From Dyella sedimenti (GTDB taxonomy: Bacteria > Pseudomonadota > Gammaproteobacteria > Xanthomonadales > Rhodanobacteraceae), in contig NZ_JAKWJO010000004.1 in assembly GCF_022760995.1 (NCBI RefSeq), forward strand, positions 291,357 to 355,356: a stretch of 64,000 bases of DNA, given 5' to 3'. The notes under the pieces were generated by a model. It was given only the letters and a program-made list of their open reading frames with translations. It was not told the origin of the DNA and searched no databases. The translations under genes were made by a program, and so were the position numbers. Positions 1 through 8,782 of this stretch are shown piece after piece (the first letter of the stretch is position 1; every line of letters starts with the position of its first letter).

Positions 1-2
1 TC

Positions 3-206
3 GCCGGCTTCGGCCTGGCCCGGCTGCCTTCCTGGCTGCTTGCCCGCTACGTGGAAAGTGGCGAACTGGTCATGGTCAAGGGACGCTGCAGCCTGCCCGC
101 GCAGGACATCCACGCGATCTGGCCCAAGACACGCTACATGCCGCCCAAGACGCGCTGCGTCATCGATGCGCTGGCCGCCGAGATTCCCGCCATGGTCGCG
201 GATTGA
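3..206 (+). CDS. LysR-type transcriptional regulator, C-terminal fragment
   Basis: The reading frame is open from the left edge and ends in TGA. The 67 residues (GFGLARLPSWLLARYVESG ... IPAMVAD) match the end of a LysR substrate-binding domain: the 'G.G.A.LP..L....V..GELV' strand-helix unit followed by a '.W...RY.PPK.R..ID.L' helix, which is the usual close of the family. The N-terminal helix-turn-helix lies outside the window, so target and ligand are unknown. It converges on the aminotransferase/HAD pair to its right, so it need not regulate them. Confidence 0.75.
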   Translation, partial: AGFGLARLPSWLLARYVESGELVMVKGRCSLPAQDIHAIWPKTRYMPPKTRCVIDALAAEIPAMVAD

Positions 207-236
207 CCGAGGCCCCGGCCACCGTGTCCGCACCAC

Positions 237-266
237 AAAAAAACGGCGATGCACAGGCATCGCCGT
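237..266 (-). terminator. Rho-independent terminator, probably for the 347-1756 gene
   Basis: A perfect 10-bp stem (ACGGCGATGC / GCATCGCCGT) with an ACAG loop has seven A residues on its low-coordinate side, which is a T-run on the minus strand. A second GC-rich hairpin (319-339) sits between it and the stop codon. The hairpin may also stop plus-strand transcripts from the LysR gene. Confidence 0.75.
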
Positions 267-346
267 CGTCACACATCCCCTGCATGGGAACTGCTTGAGA
301 CAAACCATCGACAACACACCGCGGGCCTGGGGCCCGCGGCGTTGCA

Positions 347-1756
347 TTACATCGCCTTCTTGGCCTTGGTCAGCAGCTGGTCGAGCAGCGCGATGGCCAG
401 GTCGATTTCCTCGTGGGTGATGTCCAGCGAGGGCGCAAAGGTGATGACGTTCTTGTACCAGCCGCCCACGTCCAGCACGAGGCCGATCTTCTTGCCGTTG
501 TGCTCGAGGTCGCCGGCCAGGCCGATGTCGACCATCTTGTCCAGCAGCGCCTTGTTCGGGGTGAAGCCGTCGTCGGTGCAGATCTCCGCGCGCATCGCCA
601 GGCCGAGGCCGTCGACGTCGCCGATTTCCTTGTGGCGCTTCTGCAGGTCGCGCAGGCCCTCGAGGAAGTGCGCGCCCTTCTTCGGCACGCTGGTCTCGTA
701 GTCCAGCTCGTAGCCCATCTTGATCACTTCCAGGCCCAGGGCGGTGCCCAGCGGGTTGGAATTGAAAGTGCTATGCGTGGAGCCCGGCGGGAACACGGTC
801 GGGTTGATCATCTCCTCGCGCGCCCACAGGCCGGACAGCGGGTTCAAGCCGTTGGTCAGCGCCTTGCCGAACACGATCACGTCCGGCGTCACGCCGAAGT
901 GCTCGATCGACCACAGCTTGCCGGTGCGCCAGAAACCCATCTGGATCTCGTCGACCACCATCAGGATGCCGTACTGGTCCAGCACCTTCTTCAGGTCCTT
1001 GAAGAAGTTCATCGGCGGCAGCACGTAGCCACCGGTGCCCTGGATCGGCTCGACGTAGAAGGCGGCGTATTCGGCCTGGTTGACCTTGGGGTCCCACACG
1101 CCGTTGTATTCGGTTTCGAACAGGCGCGCGAACTGGCGCACGCACGCATCGGAATACTCTTCCGGCGTCATGCCCTTCGGGCGGCGGAACGGGTACGGGA
1201 ACGGCACGAACATCGCGCGCTCGCCAAAGTGGCCGAAGCGGCGGCGGTAGCGGTAGCTGGAGGTGATCGACGAGGCGCCCAGCGTGCGGCCGTGGTAGCC
1301 GCCCTCGAAGGCGAACATCAGGCTCTTGCCGCCGGTGTAGTTGCGCACCAGCTTGAGCGAATCCTCCACCGCCTGCGCGCCGCCCACGTTGAAGTGCACG
1401 CGACCCTTGAGGCCGAACTTCCGCTGCGCGTCCACCGCGATGGTCTTGGCCAGCTCGATGCGGGTCTGGTGCAGGTACTGGCTGGCGACCTGCGGGAGGA
1501 TGTCGATCTGGCGCTTCAGCGTCTCGTTCAGGCGCTTGTTGCCGTAGCCGAAGTTGACCGCCGAGTACCACATCTGCAGGTCGAGGAACGGCACGCCGGC
1601 GGTGTCGATCATGTAGCTGCCTTCGCCGTGGCGGAAGATCTTCGGCGGATCGACGTAGTGCACGGTGTCACCGAAGGAGCTCCACTCGGCCTCGTCGGCC
1701 AGCAGCTGCGCGTCGGGGATCACGACACCCGCGTCGTACTTGTTGAAAGCATTCAT
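347..1756 (-). CDS. Class III PLP-dependent aminotransferase
   Basis: A 469-residue cytosolic fold-type I aminotransferase. The family features are visible in order: 'NVGGAQAVEDSLKL' (phosphate-binding turn), 'FEGGYHGRTLGA' (aromatic cofactor-stacking region), 'VVDEIQMGFWRTG' (the Asp that pairs with the pyridine nitrogen) and 'IVFGKALTNGL' (Schiff-base Lys). The substrate cannot be read from sequence; omega-amino acids, diamines or phosphorylated amines are all possible. The gene follows a HAD phosphatase by 49 bp on the same strand, probably as one transcript ending at the 237-266 hairpin. The pairing suggests that a phosphorylated intermediate is processed, which is inference. A second, diverged class III enzyme lies at 34955-36451. 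Confidence 0.85.
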   Translation of the reverse strand: MNAFNKYDAGVVIPDAQLLADEAEWSSFGDTVHYVDPPKIFRHGEGSYMIDTAGVPFLDLQMWYSAVNFGYGNKRLNETLKRQIDILPQVASQYLHQTRIELAKTIAVDAQRKFGLKGRVHFNVGGAQAVEDSLKLVRNYTGGKSLMFAFEGGYHGRTLGASSITSSYRYRRRFGHFGERAMFVPFPYPFRRPKGMTPEEYSDACVRQFARLFETEYNGVWDPKVNQAEYAAFYVEPIQGTGGYVLPPMNFFKDLKKVLDQYGILMVVDEIQMGFWRTGKLWSIEHFGVTPDVIVFGKALTNGLNPLSGLWAREEMINPTVFPPGSTHSTFNSNPLGTALGLEVIKMGYELDYETSVPKKGAHFLEGLRDLQKRHKEIGDVDGLGLAMRAEICTDDGFTPNKALLDKMVDIGLAGDLEHNGKKIGLVLDVGGWYKNVITFAPSLDITHEEIDLAIALLDQLLTKAKKAM

Positions 1757-1805
1757 CAGGGAAATCCGGAAACGGTCGGTAAGGGTAAAGGGAGAGGCCG
1801 CCCGC

Positions 1806-2510
1806 TCAGAGCGGGGCGGCGGCCAGCGCGGGCGCGGCCGGGGCGTGCTCGGCCAGCAGGCTGCCGTCGAGCAGGCGCGGCAGCAGCTCCAGCGCGTCCT
1901 CGAAACCGGTGATCGGCACGTACGGAATGCCGGCGGCGCGGCAGTGCTCGATCAGGCGATGCTTGGCGAACACGAAATCGACGCGGTCGGCGGCGCAGAA
2001 ATCCGACGCGCCATCGCCGATCAACAGCGTCCTGGCGCCCTCCCGGACGGCCTGCGCGGCCACGGCGCACTTGCAGGTGCCGCTGCGGCAGCCGTCGGCC
2101 TGGAATGGCGAGGTCAGCTGCCACTGGCGTGGCGGCGTGGCCGGCGCCAGGTGGTTGGCGGCCAGCGGCAGATCGTCCAGGCCATAGCGGCCAAGGATGG
2201 CGTGGATGGCATAGTCCAGTCCGTCGCTCACCACGCGGATCGGCGTGTGCAGCTCACGGGCCCTGGCCACGAAGGCGGGGAACGCGTGGTCGATCCACAG
2301 CGAGCCCAGGTGCTTGTCCAGCTCTTCCCGGGTCATGTCCAGCAAGCTCACCTGGCCGGTCATGCACTCGCGCGAACCGATGCGGCCGGCGCGCCAATCC
2401 TGCTCCAGCGCCTCCCAGCCGGGACGGCCGAAACGGTCGAGCAGGGAGTCGATCACGTCCTCGACGGAAATGGTGCCGTCGAAGTCGCAGAGGATGGTCC
2501 AGCCAGTCAC
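1806..2510 (-). CDS. HAD-IB family phosphatase (MtnX/SerB-like)
   Basis: A 234-residue HAD hydrolase with all motifs intact: motif I 'CDFDGTIS' near the N-terminus (nucleophile Asp and acid/base Asp), motif II 'VVSDGLD', and motifs III/IV 'LLIGDGASDFCAADRVDFVFAK'. The small alpha-helical cap between motif I and II places it in the SerB/MtnX-like subclass, which acts on small phosphorylated metabolites. 'CRSGTCKC' in the core could bind a metal, but that is a guess. It is the first gene of a two-gene unit with the aminotransferase downstream. The natural substrate is not identifiable; a methionine-salvage role would need the other mtn genes, which are absent here. Confidence 0.8.
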   Translation of the reverse strand: MTGWTILCDFDGTISVEDVIDSLLDRFGRPGWEALEQDWRAGRIGSRECMTGQVSLLDMTREELDKHLGSLWIDHAFPAFVARARELHTPIRVVSDGLDYAIHAILGRYGLDDLPLAANHLAPATPPRQWQLTSPFQADGCRSGTCKCAVAAQAVREGARTLLIGDGASDFCAADRVDFVFAKHRLIEHCRAAGIPYVPITGFEDALELLPRLLDGSLLAEHAPAAPALAAAPL

Positions 2511-2769
2511 TTAGGCGCAGCTCCGGATTGCGGGATGCCTACACGATAGGTAGCCACCCCTTTCGGCCTCCTTTCTTTCCGAAAGATACTGCGCGCCCTC
2601 GCCTCTTCCGGCGGTAAGGCTTTCATAAGGCTGGCGAAGGCCAGCTCCGGTATGCTTGGCGACTTCTTGGCGCTGCCGCCGGCCACAAGCGTTCTCACTT
2701 GTCCCCTGAATATCCGGGAAATTCGTGTTCCAGCGTCGAAATCACCAAGATGCCTCCCTCCCGGAAGCC

Positions 2770-4176
2770 ATGCGTGCCCGCCCCCGCCGCCTGTTCGCCA
2801 GGGGCCTGCTGGCCTGGGGTCTGACGACGCTGGCGGGCTGCTCGGTAGCGCCCATGCCGGCGCTGAAGCCACCGCTGCCGGATGCCTGGCGCAATGCGCC
2901 TGCCGGCGTGGCCCCGCCGACGGCGGACCTGCGCGGCTGGTGGCAGGCGCTGGGCGATCCGCAGCTGGACGCCTTGGTCGACCGGGCGCTGCAGGGCAAC
3001 CTGGACGTGGCCCAGGCCGCCGAGCGCATGCGTGCCGCGCGCCTGCTGAACCGCCACGCGCACGATCCCTACCTGCCCTCGCTGCACGGCCGCACCAACG
3101 ACGTGATCGACCCCGATACCTCGGCGTCCTACTTCGTAGTCGGTTTCGACGCGCTGTGGGAGATGCCGTTGTTCGGCGCCTGGCAAAGCGCCAAGCGGGT
3201 TTCGCAGGGCGAGCTGGACGCCACCGACGCCGCGCTGCGGGGCGCCCAGGTCTCGCTGGTGGCCGAAGTGACCCGGCGCTGGGTCGAATTGCGCTCGGCA
3301 CAGCAGCAGGCGCTGCTGTTGGCGGCGATCCGCGATGCGCAGCAGGAGAGGCTTCGCCTGCTGCATACGCGCCAGCAGCTCGGGCTGGCGGCCCCGGTCG
3401 AGGTAGCGCGCGCCCAGGCGGAGCTGGCCCGTGCCGAGGCGGCGCTGGCAGAGCCACGGCAGGCCATCAACGCCAGCGTGCAACAGCTCGCCGTGCTGCT
3501 GGGCCAGCCCGAACCCGATCCGGCCTGGCTGCAGCCCGGCCCGCAGCCGCGGCTGGGCGCCTGGCAACTGACCGCCGCGCCGGCCGACTTGCTGCGGGCG
3601 CGCCCCGAGATCGCCAGCGCCGAGGCGGACGTGCTGCGCGCCGCCGGCGAGCTGGGCATGAGCCGCGCCGACATCTACCCGCATATCGGCCTGGGCAGCT
3701 CGCTGCAGTGGTCGGCGGACATCGTCCGCAACCACCGCGTGCACACCGGCGAGGCGATCTTCTCGATCGGCCCGGTCATCGACATTCCGCTGTTCGACTG
3801 GGGCCAGCGCGTGGCCAACGCGCACGCCAAGGACCATGAACTGCGCGCCGCCGTGTTCGCCTACCGCCAGGCCGTGCTGCAGGGCGTGGCGGAGGCGGAA
3901 ACGGCGATGGGCGACCTGGAGCAGCTGCGCGGCCGCGAGGAAGCCACGCAGCAGGCATCGCAAGCCATGCAGGCCAGCATGGCCGCGTTGCGCAAGCGCG
4001 CCGAACTGCGCCTGGGCAGCGGCCTGGACATCCAGGACGGCCTGATCGAAAGCCACAAGGCCGAGTTGGAGACCGTGAGCGCCATCGCCGCCCGCGACCT
4101 CGCCTACGTGTCGCTGTACAAGGCACTGGGCGGTGCGCCCATGCCCGCCGCGCCGCTGCCGCGGAGCCACGACTGA
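2770..4176 (+). CDS. Outer-membrane efflux channel lipoprotein (TolC/NodT family)
   Basis: The outer-membrane exit duct of the export operon, 468 residues from this start. The N-terminus is a lipoprotein signal (RPRRLFARG, a hydrophobic stretch, then the lipobox LAGC). Two OEP repeats follow, each with long coiled-coil helices ('RGAQVSLVAEVTRRWVELRS', 'AQAELARAEAALAEPRQA') and amphipathic strands near 'SRADIYPHIGLGSSLQWS'. The ATG at 2770 is chosen because it gives a compact signal peptide; an in-frame GTG at 2725, preceded by GGGAA, would add 15 polar residues. The stop overlaps the next start (TGATG), so translation is coupled to the permease. The typical partner arrangement is a tripartite ABC exporter. 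Confidence 0.88.
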   Translation: MRARPRRLFARGLLAWGLTTLAGCSVAPMPALKPPLPDAWRNAPAGVAPPTADLRGWWQALGDPQLDALVDRALQGNLDVAQAAERMRAARLLNRHAHDPYLPSLHGRTNDVIDPDTSASYFVVGFDALWEMPLFGAWQSAKRVSQGELDATDAALRGAQVSLVAEVTRRWVELRSAQQQALLLAAIRDAQQERLRLLHTRQQLGLAAPVEVARAQAELARAEAALAEPRQAINASVQQLAVLLGQPEPDPAWLQPGPQPRLGAWQLTAAPADLLRARPEIASAEADVLRAAGELGMSRADIYPHIGLGSSLQWSADIVRNHRVHTGEAIFSIGPVIDIPLFDWGQRVANAHAKDHELRAAVFAYRQAVLQGVAEAETAMGDLEQLRGREEATQQASQAMQASMAALRKRAELRLGSGLDIQDGLIESHKAELETVSAIAARDLAYVSLYKALGGAPMPAAPLPRSHD

Positions 4177-5309
4177 TGGTGGCGCTGGCACGCAAGACGC
4201 TGGTCTACGAATGGCGCCGTTTCCTGCCCGCCATCCTCGCGGTGTGCTTCGCCGGCCTGCTGCAGCTGCTGCAGGCCGCGCTGGTGCTGGGCATCTTCGG
4301 CAGCGCCAGTGTCTATATCACCGGTTCCTCGGCCGACCTGTGGGCCGGTTATCCCGGCACGCAGAGCGTGAACCTGGGCCGCTCGATCGATGCCGGCGTG
4401 GAAATGCGCCTGCGCATGGATCCGGCGGTGGCCGCCGTGGAGCCTTTCCACTGGGTCGATGCCGACTGGCGCGGCCCGAACGATACCGGCGGCGTCTCGG
4501 TGTTCGTCTCCGGCATCAACACGCGACCGGACGGCATGCTGTTCGCGCAAGCGCTGCCGCCGGCCCTGCGCGCGCGCCTCAACGAGCCCGACGCGGTCAT
4601 CGTCGACCGCGCCGACCTGGACAGCCTGGGCGTGGGCATCGGCGACAGCGCCGTCATCAACGGCCACCGCGTGCGCGTGGTCGGCGTCAGCAGCGGCCTG
4701 CGCGCGCTGGGCGGCGTCAACGTGGTGGCTTCGCTGGCTACCGCCGCCACGCTGGATACCGATCCGTCCAATGCCAACCGCATGACCTATTTCGTGGCCA
4801 GGCTGCATGATCCCGGCCAGGCGCGCAGGGTGGCCGTGCGCCTGCGTGGCGACCGCGCGTTCGGCAACTATGACGTCTGGACGGCCAAGAGCTTCGCTCG
4901 CCGTTCGCGGCTGTACTGGATATTCGACACCGGCGCCGGCGCCGGCGTGCTGTTCCTGGCCGGCATCGTGTTCCTGGTCGGCGCGGCAATCACCAGCCAG
5001 ACGCTGATGGCCGCGGTGATCGGCTCGGTCCGCGAATACGCCACGCTCAACGCGCTGGGCGTCGGCGTGGGCGCGCTGCGCAGGGTGGTGATGGAGCAGG
5101 CGTTCTGGGTCGGCCTGCTGGGCCTGGTGGGCAGCGCCGTGCTCGGCGCCGTCGCCATGGCGTTCGCCCGCAGCCGCAACGTGCCGGTGGCGCTGGGACC
5201 CTGGACCACGCTGGCCTGCCTGTCGCTGTGCATGGGCCTGGCCATCGTCTCCGGCCTGGCGGCGATGCGCAGCCTGCACCGCGCCGATCCGGCGACGCTG
5301 TTGAGGTAA
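4176..5309 (+). CDS. ABC exporter permease, FtsX/DevC type
   Basis: A 377-residue inner-membrane subunit. It has one transmembrane helix near the N-terminus ('FLPAILAVCFAGLLQLLQAALVLGIFG'), a periplasmic domain of roughly 200 residues, then three helices near the C-terminus (about residues 253-275, 300-325 and 345-365). This is the MacB/FtsX layout without a fused ATPase. The last two helices flank a typical 'IGSVREYATLNALGVG' coupling segment. Size and layout match DevC-type permeases, which work with separate DevA-like ATPase and DevB-like adaptor subunits, both encoded directly downstream. The transported substrate is unknown. Confidence 0.85.
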   Translation: MVALARKTLVYEWRRFLPAILAVCFAGLLQLLQAALVLGIFGSASVYITGSSADLWAGYPGTQSVNLGRSIDAGVEMRLRMDPAVAAVEPFHWVDADWRGPNDTGGVSVFVSGINTRPDGMLFAQALPPALRARLNEPDAVIVDRADLDSLGVGIGDSAVINGHRVRVVGVSSGLRALGGVNVVASLATAATLDTDPSNANRMTYFVARLHDPGQARRVAVRLRGDRAFGNYDVWTAKSFARRSRLYWIFDTGAGAGVLFLAGIVFLVGAAITSQTLMAAVIGSVREYATLNALGVGVGALRRVVMEQAFWVGLLGLVGSAVLGAVAMAFARSRNVPVALGPWTTLACLSLCMGLAIVSGLAAMRSLHRADPATLLR

Positions 5310-5313
5310 CCGC

Positions 5314-6069
5314 ATGAGCCAGCCGCTGCCCAGCGCCAACGCATCCACCTCGCTGCAGGTGCGCCACGTGCGCAAGTCGTTCGTCTCCGGCCAGGTGCGG
5401 AGCACCGTGCTGCACGACCTGACCTTGGATATCCGCGCCGGCGAGCTGACCCTGATCTCCGGTCCCTCGGGCTGCGGCAAGAGCACGCTGCTGGCCATCC
5501 TCAGCGGCCTGCAGCGCGCCGACGACGGCCAGGTGATCGCGCTCGGGCAGGACCTGGGCGTGCTCGGCGCGCGCGCGCTGGAACGGTTCCGCCTGCGCCA
5601 TACCGGCTTCGTGTTCCAGGGCTTCAACCTGTTCCCGGCGCTCAATGCGCTCGAACAGGTGGAATTGCCGTTGAGCTACCTCGGCCTCGCACCCGCCGAG
5701 GCGCGCCGCCGCGCGATGGCTTCGCTGGAGGAAGTCGGGCTCGGGCCGCGCACGAGCCTGCGGCCGTCCGAGCTTTCCGGCGGCGAGAAGCAGCGCGTGG
5801 CGATCGCGCGCGCGCTGGCCAAGCAGCCGGACCTGTTGTTCGCCGACGAACCCACCAGCGCGTTGGATGCGGCGAACGGACAAACCATCATCGACATCCT
5901 GCATCGCATCGCACGCACGCACGGCACCACCGTGCTGTGCGTCAGCCACGACCCGCGCCTGGTCGGCCATGCCGACCGCGTGCTGGCCATGGAGGATGGC
6001 CGTATCCTAAGCGACCGTGTACCGCCCTCCCCATCGACGCCGGCGACAGGCTTCGAGGAAACCCCATGA
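5314..6069 (+). CDS. ABC transporter ATPase (LolD/MacB/DevA type)
   Basis: A 251-residue nucleotide-binding subunit that energises the adjacent permease. Visible motifs: Walker A 'GPSGCGKST', Q-loop 'FVFQGFNLFPALNALE', signature 'LSGGEKQRVAIARAL', Walker B 'LLFADEPTSALD' and switch His in 'LCVSHDPR'. The 'FQ.FNL.P.L...ENV' pattern is characteristic of the LolD/MacB subfamily. It starts 4 bp after the permease stop, and its own stop overlaps the adaptor start (ATGA). Confidence 0.93.
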   Translation: MSQPLPSANASTSLQVRHVRKSFVSGQVRSTVLHDLTLDIRAGELTLISGPSGCGKSTLLAILSGLQRADDGQVIALGQDLGVLGARALERFRLRHTGFVFQGFNLFPALNALEQVELPLSYLGLAPAEARRRAMASLEEVGLGPRTSLRPSELSGGEKQRVAIARALAKQPDLLFADEPTSALDAANGQTIIDILHRIARTHGTTVLCVSHDPRLVGHADRVLAMEDGRILSDRVPPSPSTPATGFEETP

Positions 6070-7001
6070 TCCTGCGTCCGCTCCGTTCCCTGCTTGCCCT
6101 GCCCCTCGCCACCGCGCTGCTGGCTGCCTGCTCGCATGGCGACGCCGGCGACAAGGGCGCAGCGGCGGCGGCCACCCCGGCCTACGCGGCGGTGGCGCGC
6201 GGCCGCGTGGACGTCGAGGGCGGCCTGCTGAAGCTCGGCATGCCGCGCGATGGCGTGGTGGCCAGCATCCAGGTGCACGAAGGCGACCACGTGCGCAAGG
6301 GCCAGGTGCTCGCGATGCTCGATACCCGGCCGGCGCAACTGATGGTGAGCGCGGCGGAGGCCGAACAGAAGCAGGCGCAGGCCCAGGGCAGGCTGCTGGA
6401 GCTTCGCCTGAAGGCCGCGCAGCAGCGTGCCGAGCGGCTCGTGGCCGCCGCCGCGAGCGGCGCCGGCGACGGCCAGAGCGCCGACGACGCCAGGGATGCC
6501 GCGCAACAGCTGCAAGGCGAGTTGGACAACGCGCGCGCTGCCGAGGCGATAGCCGCGCAGAAGCTGGAAGCCGCGCGCTACGAGTTGGCGCAACGCAGCC
6601 TGCTGGCCCCGGTGGATGGGCAGATCGTGGAACGCCTGATCCAGCCCGGCGCCGCCGTGTCACCGCAGGGCGGCCCTGTGTTCGTGCTGCTGCCGGAACA
6701 GGCGCGCATCGTGCGGGCCGAACTCAACGAATCGTTCGTGACCGCCGTGCACGAAGGCATGCATGCCCAGGTGGTGGACGACAGCGGCAGCGGCGTACCC
6801 ACGCTCGGTGCCCACGTGCAGCGCATCGGCACCGTGTTCGGTCCCAGCGCGCTGGAGGAAGATCCGCTGGTCCGCGCCAATACCCGCACGGTCGAATGCG
6901 TGCTGGCCTTCGACCAGCCGCCGCCGCCCTCGCTGCGCATCGGCCAGCGCGTCATCGTGCAGTTCCCCGCCGATAACGGCACTGCCAAGCCGGGCCATTG
7001 A
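6066..7001 (+). CDS. Periplasmic adaptor (HlyD/RND membrane-fusion) lipoprotein
   Basis: A 311-residue membrane-fusion protein that would link the inner-membrane ABC subunits to the outer-membrane channel. The signal ends in a lipobox (ATALLAACSHG). A lipoyl half ('GVVASIQVHEGDHVRKGQVLAMLD') is followed by an Ala/Gln-rich coiled coil (about residues 95-165), the second lipoyl half ('LLAPVDGQIVERLIQPGAAV') and a beta-barrel segment. The ATG at 6066 overlaps the ATPase stop. An upstream in-frame extension in the ATPase shadow exists but lacks a signal sequence. Confidence 0.9.
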   Translation: MILRPLRSLLALPLATALLAACSHGDAGDKGAAAAATPAYAAVARGRVDVEGGLLKLGMPRDGVVASIQVHEGDHVRKGQVLAMLDTRPAQLMVSAAEAEQKQAQAQGRLLELRLKAAQQRAERLVAAAASGAGDGQSADDARDAAQQLQGELDNARAAEAIAAQKLEAARYELAQRSLLAPVDGQIVERLIQPGAAVSPQGGPVFVLLPEQARIVRAELNESFVTAVHEGMHAQVVDDSGSGVPTLGAHVQRIGTVFGPSALEEDPLVRANTRTVECVLAFDQPPPPSLRIGQRVIVQFPADNGTAKPGH

Positions 7002-7012
7002 ACGGCGTGAGC

Positions 7013-7819
7013 ATGTCCCGACGACTGTCCGCCACGGCGCCCTGCGCACGGGCCATCCATGTCGCGCTGGCCGTGCTGGCCCTGGGCATGGCCTCCCACG
7101 CCAGGGCGGACGACGACGTCGAAGGCGCCAATACCCTGCTGGGCGCCGGCGTGCAGCGCATGCCGGCCTGGCTGGGTTCACGCGATCATCGCAACCAGCC
7201 CGTGCCGTACATCCAGGCCGAGCTGCCCTGGCACATCACGCTGTCCACGCTGGATGGCCTCACCGTCGACCTGATCCACGGCGAGCAATGGCGCGGCGGC
7301 CTGTACGGCAACTACATGTGGGGGCGCGACCACGACGAGCTCGGTCCCAGGCTCGGCGGCATCGTCGATTCGCTGTCGCCGCGCATCAACGGCGGCGGCT
7401 ACCTGGAATACCAGGCCACCACGCGGCTCAACCTGGGCGCCACGCTGAGCCACGACACCCAGGGCGCGGGCGCCTACCTCAATGTGTACGGCGACTACGA
7501 CCTGCCCGCCATCGGCTACCTCAACCACAGCATCCAGCTGCAATGGCAGGGCATGAACGGCCCGGCCATGCGCCGCTTCTTCGGCCTCACGCCCAGCCAG
7601 GCGGCGAGGCTCGGTGTCATGCCATGGTCTCCCGGCGCCGGTGGCCAGCAGATCGCCTTCGAATACGACGCCTACATGCCGACCAGCGTGCACACCGGCA
7701 TCGCCCTGGCGATCAACGACACACGCCTGCTCGGCGACGCCGCGGACAGCCCGCTGGTGCGCCGCTTCGGCTCGGCGAACCAGGTCACCACCACGCTGGC
7801 CTTCGTCTACCGGTTCTGA
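7013..7819 (+). CDS. MipA/OmpV family outer-membrane protein
   Basis: A 268-residue predicted beta-barrel. An N-terminal signal peptide ends at 'MASHARA-DDD'. Mature features typical of MipA/OmpV include 'GAGVQRMPAWLGS.DHR..PVPYIQAELPW', alternating aromatic strands and a C-terminal 'LAFVYRF' ending in Phe, the barrel-assembly signal. MipA in E. coli scaffolds a murein hydrolase, while other family members are simple barrels. Its place as last gene of the export operon suggests a second outer-membrane partner or a substrate-related function (inference). In-frame TTG (6998) and GTG (7007) starts overlap the adaptor stop; the ATG at 7013 is preferred. Confidence 0.82.
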   Translation: MSRRLSATAPCARAIHVALAVLALGMASHARADDDVEGANTLLGAGVQRMPAWLGSRDHRNQPVPYIQAELPWHITLSTLDGLTVDLIHGEQWRGGLYGNYMWGRDHDELGPRLGGIVDSLSPRINGGGYLEYQATTRLNLGATLSHDTQGAGAYLNVYGDYDLPAIGYLNHSIQLQWQGMNGPAMRRFFGLTPSQAARLGVMPWSPGAGGQQIAFEYDAYMPTSVHTGIALAINDTRLLGDAADSPLVRRFGSANQVTTTLAFVYRF

Positions 7820-7866
7820 GGCGGGCCCACCCTCGGTACGGTTTACCTCGATGTAACTCCGATTAA

Positions 7867-7907
7867 CCTCCTCCCGCCCCCCTGCACGCAGGGAGGGCGG
7901 GGAGGGG
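7867..7907. terminator. GC-rich hairpin between convergent genes
   Basis: A long near-perfect inverted repeat (CCTCCTCCCGCCC ... GGGCGGGGAGG) fills the gap between the convergent MipA and Rieske genes. No long T-run follows on either strand, so termination efficiency is uncertain. Confidence 0.5.
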
Positions 7908-8228
7908 TCAGCGATCGTCGCGCGTCCAGATCTGCCCATCCGCTTCCTGCACCGGGAAGCTGGCGATCGGCTCGTAGGCGGGCGGGCAGGTCACCGCGCC
8001 GGTGCGCAGGTCGAAGCGTGCGCCGTGGCGCGGGCATTCCACCTCGAAGCCGTGCACGTCGCCACCGGCCAGTTCGCCGCCGTCGTGGCTGCACACGTCC
8101 TCGACGGCATACAGGTCGCCGTCGATGTTGTAGACCGCGATGGCAGTATCGCCGTCCCACACCACCTTGAACTCGCCCGGCAGCAGCTCGCTGCGTGTGC
8201 CCACCAGGACCCAGCCATCGAGGCTCAT
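7908..8228 (-). CDS. Rieske [2Fe-2S] ferredoxin-like protein
   Basis: A 106-residue soluble single-domain Rieske protein. The cluster motifs are present: box 1 'VCSHDGG' (C-x-H) and box 2 'ECPRHGARFD' (C-x2-H). No transmembrane or oxygenase domain is present. The family includes electron donors of ring-hydroxylating oxygenases and NirD-like subunits; similar small Rieske proteins are often encoded near suf operons, and the suf operon starts about 3 kb away. Its ATG overlaps the stop of the GNAT gene, so the two are translationally coupled. The partner enzyme is not identifiable. Confidence 0.88.
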   Translation of the reverse strand: MSLDGWVLVGTRSELLPGEFKVVWDGDTAIAVYNIDGDLYAVEDVCSHDGGELAGGDVHGFEVECPRHGARFDLRTGAVTCPPAYEPIASFPVQEADGQIWTRDDR

Positions 8229-8782
8229 GCGATCGCCTCCTGCAGCGGCTTGCTCATCCACACGAAGCTCAGGTCGTCCCGGCGTGGAATGCCGAATTGC
8301 GGTTGTCCATACGGGAACGGCCTCGTTTCGCCGGTGAGCCGGTAGCCGCGGCGCTCGTACCAGGCAACCAGCTCGGCGCGCTGCTCGATCACCGTCATGC
8401 GCATGACGTCGGCCCGCCATGCGTCGCGCGCCATCCGCTCGGCCTCGGCCAGCAGCGCGCCGCCCAGGCCCGCCATCTGTCGCCCGGGATCGACCGCGAA
8501 CATGCCGAAATAACCCTGGCTGCCCTGCCGCTCGACATGGCAGCAGGCCACCAGCACGCCCTCCTGCTCGGCCAGCAGCACCACGCTGCCGCCGCGGCCG
8601 ATCAGGCCGGCGACGTTTTCGGCATCGGTGCGCTGGCCATCGAACAGATGGGCCTCGGTCGTCCAGCTGCGCAGGCCGGATTCGCCGCGATAGGCGGACT
8701 CGACGAGGGCGACGAGGGCGGGAACGTCGGCGGCGGTCGCCGCGCGGTAGAGGGGAATCGATGGATGAGGCATGGGCGCCAT
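8225..8782 (-). CDS. GNAT family N-acetyltransferase
   Basis: A 185-residue single-domain acetyltransferase. The acetyl-CoA region is recognisable: 'GYFGMFAVDPGRQMAGLGGALLAEAERMA' (beta4-Q/R-x-x-G-x-G/A) and the terminal 'AWYERRGYRLTGETRPFPYG' of the family. The acceptor is unknown. A second Met at 8773 (MPHPSIP) is an equally plausible start; neither has a clear ribosome site. It is divergent from the M13 peptidase and overlaps the Rieske gene by 4 bp. Confidence 0.82.
   Translation of the reverse strand: MAPMPHPSIPLYRAATAADVPALVALVESAYRGESGLRSWTTEAHLFDGQRTDAENVAGLIGRGGSVVLLAEQEGVLVACCHVERQGSQGYFGMFAVDPGRQMAGLGGALLAEAERMARDAWRADVMRMTVIEQRAELVAWYERRGYRLTGETRPFPYGQPQFGIPRRDDLSFVWMSKPLQEAIA

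Noticed and set aside
413..1912. A 499-codon plus-strand frame opposite the first aminotransferase
   Set aside because: Antisense shadow; the minus-strand protein is a complete class III aminotransferase.
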